Assembly: GCF_018687715.1 (NCBI RefSeq)
Contig: NC_056766.1
Span: 1,364,001 to 1,428,000 of the forward strand
Source: Carya illinoinensis
Taxonomy: Eukaryota; Streptophyta; Magnoliopsida; Fagales; Juglandaceae
DNA length: 64,000 nucleotides
Direction: 5' to 3'
Shown: in pieces, positions 49,305-58,511 of the stretch
How the letters are laid out: each line of letters opens with the position of its first letter
How positions within the stretch are numbered: position 1 is the stretch's first letter
Made by a program: the position numbers and the translations under genes
The notes under the pieces: model-generated
The model's input: the letters and a program-made list of their open reading frames with translations, nothing else
The model's database searches: none
What the model was told of the DNA's origin: nothing

Positions 49305-50320
49305 ATAATAAAATAATATTTCACAAATATTCATATTTATGTTTCTATCTTCTGGTAGATGTTTTATGTGCTCCATTTTATTTCTTTCATGGATTTTCAT
49401 ATATATCACATGATCCAATGACTCATATAAATATGCATTTAATCATATATATCCAAACTTTCAGTAATCTTCAAGTTAATAAAAACCTCAAGGAGCTCTA
49501 CTGGTCTAGGACTAACTTACTTCTTTATAATCGCAACAATCAGTCCTCTTCCTAGGTGGTATTTCGATAACTGACCAGTTAATAACTTAAACTTGAGACT
49601 TTCTCTTTTATGATTGTCATAACTCTCTATCCATCATGAGTTATCAATTATTCTAACTCTAAATGATTTGTTCGTAATGTTCACATAAATCCTCAAGACC
49701 AAGATTTTACTCCCCATATAATAGTCTTCAAAAGAAGATCGATCTATGTATCCATAAAGATAGTGTTTTGCCAGAAATCATTTACTGGTAGCGTGGTAAT
49801 ACTATTATCATAAATGAATCCTACTAAGGCTAAAGCTTCTCCTAATCAAATTACTCTTCCAAACACAATTTCTATCGTATTCTCAGAATCAAAACAATTC
49901 TCCAAATATGTGGAATACCATTCATCAATCCTAAATATCCTTTTCCATATTACTAAAAGGTATTCTATATCTACATTGGTACAAACAATAATACTTCTAA
50001 TGAAAATTGTTACTCTTACCACTAGGGTAACAATTCAGCTTCCAAGCTGAATTCTCAAGCACTACCACAATTAATAGAAACAATGACTCGTTTGAATCAA
50101 ACAATGTACAATTTACCAACCCCAATGACTTGACCTACTCCAAAATAACAATAATGCAATACTACCATCAATTGCAATCAGATCAACGTTAACTATATTT
50201 AACCACATATAGGTCCTAGTAAAATACCAATGACGATATCAGCTCCTGCAGTTCCTGGGGCGCCAGCATCTACATCTCTCTGAGTGACAACATATACTCT
50301 AATGGGTATGTGCACTTATC
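49305..50320. other. Internal non-coding part of the LARD-like element
   Basis: AT-rich, about 1 kb, without a recognised retroelement domain on either strand. A plus ORF at 49814-50050 (78 codons) has no recognisable family. Confidence 0.45.
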
Positions 50321-50450
50321 GTAGTTGTGGATGTCTAAACACGTTGGTCAGCAAACTTACCATCTCAACTAATCCTTCATTCATCGGGAAATTCTGATCC
50401 TCTTGATTGTTATCTCCCTTAGGATTCCGAGATATTCTATCACGAGTCAT
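50318..50450 (-). pseudogene. N-terminal remnant of gag in the LARD-like element
   Basis: From an ATG at 50450 on the minus strand the frame reads MTRDRISRNPKGDNN, then MNEGLVEMVSLLTNVF, and soon meets a TAA. It sits about 150 bp inside the primer site, where gag starts in related elements. Only about 44 residues remain. Confidence 0.5.
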
Positions 50451-50603
50451 GTATCCCTTCTTGAAACACACGAGTATATGTATTAAAACCACATACTACC
50501 TTTCATACCTTAAGAAATTCAAGTCTACTGACGACTAAAATTTCAAGCCTAATTTTTGGTGCATTTTCTAAGGACATGTGGATTTACTGCCCAGAGACGT
50601 ATT

Positions 50604-50615
50604 GCTCTGATACCA
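50604..50615 (-). other. Primer-binding site of the LARD-like element
   Basis: GCTCTGATACCA is the exact complement of the initiator tRNA-Met primer sequence, 3 bp from the right LTR. It fixes the element's orientation. Confidence 0.88.
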
Positions 50616-50618
50616 CCC

Positions 50619-52454
50619 TGTGATGCCCCCAAATTCCGTTTGGGATCGGATGGACATTTGAAGCGTCGAGACATGCAACACAAGGTTACCTGCCCCCGTT
50701 CATGACATATAAGATGCAATATTCCTAACATGCATCTAACATTATGCAATATTCACAGCAGATAATTTTTTTCTTTAGCAATACTACGCACCAAATTGAA
50801 AATATCACAAATGCTTAAAACATATTTCATACATAAAGACCCATTGAACAACTAAGATCACAACACTAGTCCAAAATGGTTATGATCCAAAAAGTACTAG
50901 AGATGCAACTCTATCGTACAAGTAGTAATTTACGTTAACTACTATATTAACATTGACGTCGCACCGTCGCTTAGTCAACTGTGTCTAGTTGATCAACTCC
51001 TGATTCTCCTTCAGGTCCTGTAACAAGATCTACCATTCGGGAGGAATGGTAGTTGGGACTACAAAAGTGAGATTTGATTACAAATCTCAGTAATTTAACA
51101 AAAAACTTCCACACAAGCTAGTGATGCATGGATGACAATAAAAACATAAATGTATAATCAAATTCATAGGTAATTAAAGCATAACTTGGCGTACAATATA
51201 GCATAATTGACATAACTTAAATTGAAATATGAACTGAACTTGACTTGACATGAACTTGAACTGAAATTTGACTTAGCATGAACTTGCTCTGAAACTTGAA
51301 TTAACATGAATATGATATGAAACTTAACTTATCATGAACTTGTTCTGAAACTTGACTTAACATGAACTTGTTCTGAAACTTGACTTAACATGAAAAATAC
51401 ATACTCCACAGTTGTTGTGGCCCCATGTATTCTACACAAACTTGACTTAACATGAAAAATACATACTCCACAGTTGTTGTGACCCCATGTATTCTACGTG
51501 TAAATACATACTCCACAGTTGTTATGATCCCATGTATTCTACACATCACAAAGCAGTTAAATACATACTCCACAGTTGTTTTGACCCCATGTTTTCTACG
51601 TGTAAATACATACTCCACAGTTGTTGTGGCCCTATGTATTCTACACATCACAATGCAGTTAAATACATACTCCACAGTTGTTGTGGCTCCATGTATTCTA
51701 CGTGTAAATACATACTCCACAGTTGTTGTGACCCCATATATTCTACACATCACAATTGCTGTGTCTCACGTAGTGTATGCGTCACAATTGCTGTGAACCC
51801 ATACTTCATGTGCCACAAATGTTGTGGACCCCAAGAAACTGAATGTACTCAAGATGAAACGTGACTGGAATACGAAATGACTAAAACCCTGTCGTAACAT
51901 AACGTGACTTGAACATAACTTGAAATACATGATCAACTTGAGATAGAAACATTTCGTAACATGACATAACATATATGATAACACACATACATATACTGTA
52001 GTTCCTTTACTTAGTACATATACACAGTAGACTGCTAGTAAGTTAAAAGCTAACTTACATCGATCTCCACATTTCTTATAAAACCTTAAGCGCGATCATG
52101 AGGAACTGTAATTAATGATTCTAAAAGTTAGCAATAAATCACTAATAAATTGAAATATGGAAAATATTAACTTAAAGAGTAAAATTTCCATTTTACTCTC
52201 TGCATGTAGGAAAATGACCGTTTTACCCATAACTTAAGGATTTTGCGTACTAACTCCAAAAGTCACCAAAATTTGCATGCCTCATTTAAATTTTATCATC
52301 AATTCAAATATCAATTTAGAAAAATTTAAAACACTAACTATGTAGTTAGACTAAAACCTATACGATTAATGGATTCGTGAAAACTTATGGGGTCTTCACA
52401 AGGTTCCTAAAACTAATAGAAATTTCACAATTAAATTTCTAGCGGGCTGTTACA
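50619..52454 (-). repeat. 5' LTR (1.84 kb) of the LARD-like element, with internal deletions
   Basis: Starts TGTGATGCCCCC and ends GGGCTGTTACA. It is collinear with the left LTR, but lacks the 1.28-kb and 0.2-kb segments and has an expanded minisatellite at 51398-51770. The deletion junction near 52330-52345 reads TTTAAAACACTAACTATG, with a few bases of microhomology. Confidence 0.88.
51398..51770. repeat. Higher-order minisatellite in the right LTR
   Basis: Seven units beginning AATACATACTCCACAGTTG. After the first, 45-bp and 57-bp variants alternate (starts 51459, 51504, 51561, 51606, 51663, 51708), giving three copies of a 102-bp dimer. The left LTR has a single dimer at the equivalent place. 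The ORFs read here on both strands, with repeated YSTVV or CILH motifs, are products of the repeat. Confidence 0.8.
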
Positions 52455-52526
52455 GGGATCCTATCCCCTATAAGATTTATCGTATTAAATGCAGTTCAAA
52501 GTGGCCAACCCTAAGGTCGGGCCCCT

Positions 52527-52666
52527 CACTACAAGAAAAATAGGTATTTGTGACTAATTTTTTGCAACAAAAAAAAGCTTATTTGTGACGAAAATAGATT
52601 CACTTAGCTGAAAATAAATATTTCACTGGAAATAACTGGTCGCGAATAAGCAGTTTTCTTATAGTA
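52527..52666 (+). mobile_element. CACTA-type MITE
   Basis: 140 bp with CACTACAAGAAAAAT on the left and CAGTTTTCTTATAGTA on the right. The 3-bp target duplication CCT is present on both sides (52524-52526 and 52667-52669). Internal TTTGTGAC and GTCGCGAATAAG motifs are typical of small CACTA derivatives. Confidence 0.85.
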
Positions 52667-52669
52667 CCT

Positions 52670-53188
52670 ATAAATAATAGGAGTAGCCGCATTAAATGCA
52701 AAGCCATGCAGCCTAGGACAGATGCGATCTTTGAACGGATATAAGGATCCTATGAGGGATCGACTATAAATGAGGAAATGCTAACAATGAGAAGGGATTT
52801 TACACACATTCGGTATTTCTCTCTAGCTCTACATAGCTTCTTGCTTCTTTTGCTCACCTTGGAGTATTCAAAATTTGACATCAGAGATGACATGACCCCC
52901 ACCCTACCGCTCATTCTTCTACCTTGTAGGTACTGGAACACTTTCATAGTGGGTGGCTACAAAACACATATCAACATGCCTCTTACAGATAATTGGTAGT
53001 GAGCTAGCTCACATTGCAAGCTGTCACAACCTTTTGTCCAATTAATTATAACTCATGCAGCACATGCACCATGCATGCATGCAAGGATCAAATTCGATTG
53101 TGGCTAATTCTCACGTTCAATAATGAAGAATTTGATATTTTGGTGTTGCATGCGTACGTGATCGAGTGGTATTACTTCTAATGGTCTA
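52670..53188. other. Spacer, likely the end of an older LTR element
   Basis: Around 52800-52900 there is a pyrimidine-rich stretch followed by TTTGACATCAGAGATGACA, which resembles an LTR end with a primer site. No coding domain seen. The small ORFs on both strands at 52750-52999 were not accepted. Confidence 0.35.
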
Positions 53189-53189
53189 G

Positions 53190-53411
53190 CCCATATTATA
53201 ACCCAGCCCCATCATTTTGTTTTTCCTTTCCTTTCCCCCCACCCCTTCCCTTCCGTAACTTTCCCTCCCCCTCCCCCACATACCTCTATATATCTCTCTC
53301 TCAAATCACCCTACCTTTATCAATCCTCCGTATCTCTCTCTCTCTCTCTTCAATTCTTACACACACAAAACCCTCATCTTGTCTCTCTCTCAATTCCCCC
53401 CCACCATACAT

Positions 53412-53455
<44 letters not shown>

Positions 53456-53690
53456 TCTGTATATATCCATATATATTATTTTTTATTTTTCTCTCTCTAA
53501 ACCATACATATACTCTCTCTCTCTCTCTCTCCCCCTCTATGTAACCTCTACCCACAACAACTTCTCCTTATTGTTTCATCACCATTAACGACAATATTAG
53601 GTAAATTCTCATCCTTAATAAATAGTAGTTTAATGAATTTTGTGTTTAAAATTTGTTAATATTTGGTTGTTAATTGTTGAGAATACAAAA
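53190..53690 (+). repeat. Fragment of the gypsy LTR seen at 7464-9480, opposite orientation
   Basis: The stretch around 53570-53690 (TTTCATCACCATTAACG, GTAAATTCTCATCC) is the complement of about 8820-8930. The preceding CT-rich block, including (CT)n at 53415-53451, corresponds to the GA-rich block at 8950-9250. It is plus-oriented and truncated. Confidence 0.65.
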
Positions 53691-53769
53691 GCAATCTGAT
53701 ACGTGGGGAAGTGTAAATGAATATATAGCACCAGATTAAACTATATATATATATAAAAAAAATACTAAA

Positions 53770-54370
53770 GGATGGATTAGGCAGTAGAACATGCTCTACA
53801 TTTGAGTGAATGTTGCTGGGAGTATCCTACCGAAAAGGGAGTTTTGAAGCTGACTGTTGATGGCACCATGTATAGTGACCAAAATAGAGTAGGTGTTGGT
53901 GTGATATACATAGAAGAAGAGGGAAGTGTGCATGCACATAGCTGCAAGTAAAAAAGCAAAGGAAGTATTGGGTCCAGAGGAGATTAAGGATCTAGGGATG
54001 TTTAGAGATGAATTTTTATGACTGCATATGGGATTTATGATGACTGGAGGGAAGTGATTCATTATTAATTTTCAAACAAATAAATCCTTGTAGAAGATTC
54101 ATGGTCTCTACTAAGAAATCTTATAAAGGAAATGAAATAATTGATGAAGAGGTCTGTGAATGGCAAGATTATCAAAACGAAATTGGTAAGGGGCAACGAT
54201 GCAAGTACATAGATTACTAAAATATACTTGGAATGTGGATGATGTTCGTTTTATGGTAGGAGTCACTAACAAATGTAATTTCTCATAGATTTGGGTCGAC
54301 TAATGTTTGTAATGTGCGCCCATTTCCTATAGTCAATGAAATTTTTGCACTTATCGTAAAAATAAATTTC
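53770..54370 (+). pseudogene. LINE-type RNase H remnant
   Basis: Plus-strand frame reads PTEKGVLKLTVDGTMYSDQN and RVGVGVIYIEEEG, then further degenerate blocks (SLLRNLIKEMK, then GNDAST and AWNVDDV-like residues). This is the RNase H-like domain found at the C-terminus of plant LINE polyproteins. Several stops and frameshifts; the upstream endonuclease and RT are absent, consistent with 5' truncation. It ends in an A-rich tract near 54360. Confidence 0.65.
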
Positions 54371-54867
54371 CCTAAAACTTGAAGAATAGCCACATCGAGG
54401 AACACCAAACAAACGGCAAAGGATTTATTCGATGACGAGTATGCCTATGATTGATAAATTAGTATTTATCCCAACCTAATAGTAATATTGGATGGGTGAT
54501 TTTTGACAGGGAATAGAAATACCTGCACTTATCTCTATATTGTTCTTCTTGACTGTTGATTGAGCTTGAAATCAACAATTTTTTGGTGCTTGTAAGCTCT
54601 TGGATGTTCTGCGAGTAGTATTTCAATAACTTAAAAAAATTATCTACAATAATAAATGTTTAGAGAGGATTCATACGTCTTTTGTAGTGAATTTAATCAA
54701 AACAAACCCTAAAGCGTACATGGTTGGAATTGGGTCCAATGCGATGGTTGTGGGCGGGATCAATTTTTGGGTTTAGTGACCCAAAATCAGTAACCTTCTT
54801 GCCCAATTTGGTGTGTGGAGTTGTCTTCGATCAGTTTTTGGTAAGGGGAATCGTTGTAGGTAGAGTT
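54371..54867. other. Intergenic spacer, nothing recognised
   Basis: No gene or defined repeat identified; moderately AT-rich. Confidence 0.5.
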
Positions 54868-55860
54868 TGTGATACCTCATTTTTACGTGTATTTTAATTA
54901 AATAAATATTTTATTTATTTTATTATCGGTCCTCTTGTTTTAAAATTATATGAGTTTTATTGCATTATTTTATGATATTTTAAGTTTTGAAATTAGTTTA
55001 TCATTAGAGTTGGTTGGTTGGTTGTGAAATTTAAATGATGAACAATAATTAATAACATTAACACCCTCTCCCTGTTGGTCGTGTGTAGCCCGAGTGGGTT
55101 GTGCATTTTTCTGCTCCGCCGTGCGTCACCCATTGGTGCCACCACCACAATAGCTTGATCTCTTGCCGGCCATCCTCCTCTACCAAGCTCAGCCCTTAAC
55201 TTCCAGTCGTTCGCTAGCACAAAGGCCACAAGCCTCACAATTTTCTCCACTTTTTGCAGCCGTTCGCCACCGCCTTGGCACCGCACCACCACCATCAGCT
55301 TCCACTCTCCCTGTCGAGTCTCCCCTAGCCTCCCACCCCCGAGTCGAGCCTCCACCTTCTCTCACTCTCCCACAACCTCTTTTCCTCAAAGTGAGCCGAT
55401 CTCCTCCGTACGCCGCCACTCACGGCCAACCACTACTACCATTAGCTTTACAAACACCCCTAAACTCTTCCCTAGGCATCACAAGTCTTCGTTTGTCCCC
55501 ATTTAAAAGTTAGATTTTTGAGACCATCACCCTTGTCCATTTCGCATTGTTGCATTGCCGTGTTGCTACCTCTTGCACTTTCTTGATCTTCTGAAAATTA
55601 TATTTTAGCACTTTAAGTAATTTTTCAAATAATTTGTTGTGATTTAATTATATTTTTGCACTAACAACTTTTGTGCAGTTGGTTGGTTATGCTGAACTTG
55701 GAGTCCAAAGAGTATGGAGGTTGGTTGAATTTGAGGATGGTTTGTTTATTGAGATGAATTGTGTTTGCGTGTATTATATTTTATTTGGCATCATGATTTG
55801 TATTACATTATGGGGTGCATATTTATGTGTTGTACATAAAAGTTGGGTTTTCATATGAGA
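54868..55860 (+). repeat. Truncated relative of the solo LTR at 41041-43451
   Basis: Starts TGTGATACCTCATTTTTACGTG, aligning with 41041. It follows that LTR through the C-rich tract (55130-55430) to AGTTGGTTGGTTATGC (55678), which aligns with about 42285. Similarity stops by about 55860 and no LTR 3' end follows. ORFs in both directions across the C-rich tract are judged spurious. Confidence 0.6.
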
Positions 55861-58034
55861 AAGGAATTTGAATTGATTTGTGATAAATGATTAGTAAGGA
55901 TTGAGAGAGATAATAAAGAAATTATAGAGATAGTAGTAAGTAGGGATAGTTGTAGAATCTCGTTTATAATTTTTGCTTACAATGTATGTATTAAGGATGG
56001 TGGTAGTCCTGCTTTTGATTCCTGCCTATAATAAGACTTGTAAGAATGATGGTAGTTCTGCTTATAGTAATAGTGTTCTGTTTATAATTCCTACCTACAA
56101 TACATGCAGTAAGAATGATGATAAAAGAGAAATGGTGGTCGTTGAGAAAAAGAGGGCAGCGATTGACTTCGTTTGGGCCAACGAAGAAAAGGTGTACATA
56201 AAGTTTGGTTAATGGTAGGCCAGGCGTTGACTTGATTGCGTAGCCAACCGACATTAATTAATTCCTCCAGGAGAGTATAAGGAAACACAGGATACGTTGA
56301 ACGTCGGTTAATGGTTTGGGAGGAATATCGGACCGATCAGTGGAAAGGATTAATACTTGGAACTTGGGAATACCTTCGGCTGCGAGTTGAGAACCTTAAT
56401 TTGAAACCTTAGAAAAGAGAATTAAAATTGGCAGTACTTTCTGATATTCCTCCCCGTGCATGGGCCCGGGAACCTCGATATTTAATAATTCTGCAAGATC
56501 AACAGCGTGTGTCGTGGATCGTTTTCCGACCGTGCATTGTTCAAAATATTTGAGAATAAGTTCTCTTTGGTCAAAAGAAATTTTTATCTTAAATATAAAA
56601 TTTTTATTTTTTTATTATAATTTTTTTAAATTTTTATATAAAATATAATAAATAATTTAATTTTTTTTTATTTTTTTAAATTTTAATATAATAATAATAT
56701 TAAAATATAATATTTTAATACTTAATCTTAAAACTCAAAATTTTTATTTAAGAATTCTCAGTAGTCAAGCATTAGTCATAAATCTACCACGCCGATCACT
56801 TAATTTCTTAATTATCACTTCATTTGATTATTCAATAAAAAAAGTTTTTTAATTAATAATTAAAAAATTTATTTTTAATTTATTGATATATTTTTTATAT
56901 TTTTTAAAAATATTTAAATATATTAAAAAATATGAAAATAAAATTATAAAAAAATAAAAAAATATAAATTTGCTAGGCCAGCGGTCATTAATGCTGAGCC
57001 GCAGCCTAGCACAGCTCAATATTTAATTCTTTTAAGTGGATGGTTTCACGTCATTGTCAAAGTATTCATATACTGGTCCCAAAAAACTTGGCTTAAATTC
57101 TGTATGACGCAGTTTAATTGCTATTTGGTGTATGGAACATAATTACCTGACCCAAAATTCCAATGTTGCACTGTTATAATATCTTTTACATTTTCACAAA
57201 CGTCCAACAATGGTGATTACTTCAAGAATACATACGTACATATATGCGTGCATGCAGCAGACCAGTTTTAACCCCACGTTTTTCTAATTGACTTGGCATG
57301 GATCTCAAGAATTTCTGAATTTTAGAGAAGAAAAATATAATTGTGTATTAATTTATGTATCGATATGATATGAATAGTTAAAAAATAAATTTTATTAAAA
57401 ATAATATTAATTTAAATTTTAAATATAAATAAATCAATATTAATATATAGATTAATATGCGACTGTATTATATGTAGTAAAACTCTTTCAAGAATGACTA
57501 AAGCTGGTTTCGAGGGAATCGAGTTTGTGGGACCGTAAATGGTTAACTACTCTATTCAAATTAATCGATGTTGAAAAATCTCATGACCATTGACTCTAAT
57601 ACCTTACATACACCTCATGTCGAACCATGCATGAACTCTCAGTCCACCTAAAACTAATTAATTAGTGTTAGGTAAAATATAGCTAGTACTGATCATCATC
57701 AGGCATTCAACACTGCATTCTAACAGGCCTATGTTCAGAATTAGGAGCAACACTGTACACACAACCATTCAACATACTTGATCATTTGTCTTCTTTTATC
57801 TGAAAAATATATCAGACATCAACCACTAGCTACGTACGGTCCTCCAATAAAAACAAAAACAAATAGAATATTGATGGAAGGAATTAGATAGAGAAAAATG
57901 ATATATATAAGCCTCTACAAATTCTTTATATATATATATATACATAAAAAAAAAAAAAGAAGAGTAGATTCCACTGTATAAAAGTGTGATAATTTTATTT
58001 TTTCTTAATGTAATCTATGTTTTTACAAAAGGCT
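55861..58034. other. Intergenic region upstream of laccase gene 4
   Basis: Contains imperfect short tandem repeats (AAGNATGGTGGTAGT type, about 55980-56115), a degraded GTTTGG-family MITE (about 56560-56760), an AT-core MITE-like element (56765-57015) and a palindromic MITE related to those in laccase gene 2 introns (about 57328-57495). No gene recognised. Confidence 0.45.
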
Positions 58035-58270
58035 GTCATGCATGAGTTCCGGTCCACTAAAGTTAATACTAACGATATGGTACTAGGTTTTAATACAAAT
58101 AGCTAGACAGATTTTAAGGTGGCTTGATATAACTCACGTCTGAGTGATATGACCGGTCATGCATGAGTTCCACTAAAGTAGATTCTGACGATATGGCCGG
58201 TACTAGGTTTTAATACATAATAGCTAGAAAGATTTGGAGGTGGCTTATATAAGGAAGAGTGGCTCACGTG
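58035..58270 (+). promoter_or_regulatory. Directly duplicated proximal promoter of laccase gene 4
   Basis: Two diverged copies, 58035-58139 and 58156-58270, with a period of 121 bp. Each starts GTCATGCATGAGTTCC and contains ACGATATGG, TACTAGGTTTTAATACA, TAGCTAGA and GGTGGCTT, ending at CTCACGT. The downstream copy has a good TATA (TTATATAAGG). The upstream copy has TTGATATAACT in the same place, a weakened TATA. CACGTG occurs at 58265-58270. Confidence 0.75.
58246..58252 (+). promoter_or_regulatory. TATA box of laccase gene 4
   Basis: TATATAA within the downstream copy of the duplicated promoter, 260 bp before the ATG at 58512. A leader of about 230 nt would follow. Confidence 0.55.
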
Positions 58271-58511
58271 CGCCCTTGCCTTGACCTTCGATTCTTTTGT
58301 TCTTGTTTTTATTTAAGAATGGTAGGTGGGACCTTATTTTACAGTTGGTTGATAGAAGACTATCTAGGTTTTGTACCTTCTTTGATTAGATGCAAGCTTT
58401 CATCTCGAAGATGGATCTCGTGATGCTCGTTCTATAGAAGACAAAGAGCAAGCCGGTTAAGATCATACATATATAGTTAAAACAAACGGTATCTTTAGGG
58501 GTGAAGATACC

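Larger units (their letters stand above)
45022..52454 (-). mobile_element. Non-autonomous Ty3/gypsy (LARD-like) element carrying an antisense ORF
   Basis: 7433 bp with LTRs at 45022-48103 and 50619-52454 and a perfect 5-bp target duplication GGGAT (45017-45021 and 52455-52459). The primer-site complement GCTCTGATACCA (50604-50615) lies 3 bp before the right LTR, so the element points to the minus strand. A purine-rich tract, read on the minus strand, abuts the left LTR at 48104-48120. TGTGACGCC starts and TGTTACA ends fit Tekay/Del-type elements. The 2.5-kb interior has a gag start remnant (50450 leftwards) but no protease, RT or integrase. On the opposite strand it has a coiled-coil ORF with its own promoter-like sequences. 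Mobility would need proteins from another element. Confidence 0.88.

Noticed and set aside
49814..50050. 78-codon plus-strand ORF inside the LARD-like element
   Set aside because: No recognised family, no promoter of its own; low evidence of coding.
51398..51770. CRISPR-like array of regular repeats
   Set aside because: Units are directly abutting with no unique spacers, in plant retrotransposon DNA; a minisatellite explains it.
51385..51864. Repetitive ORFs of 114-125 codons on both strands
   Set aside because: All are readings of the 45/57-bp minisatellite; no start context or conserved frame in the other LTR.
55163..55513. 116-codon Pro/Ser-rich ORF and antisense partners
   Set aside because: Same C-rich LTR tract as at 41550-42080; judged non-coding.
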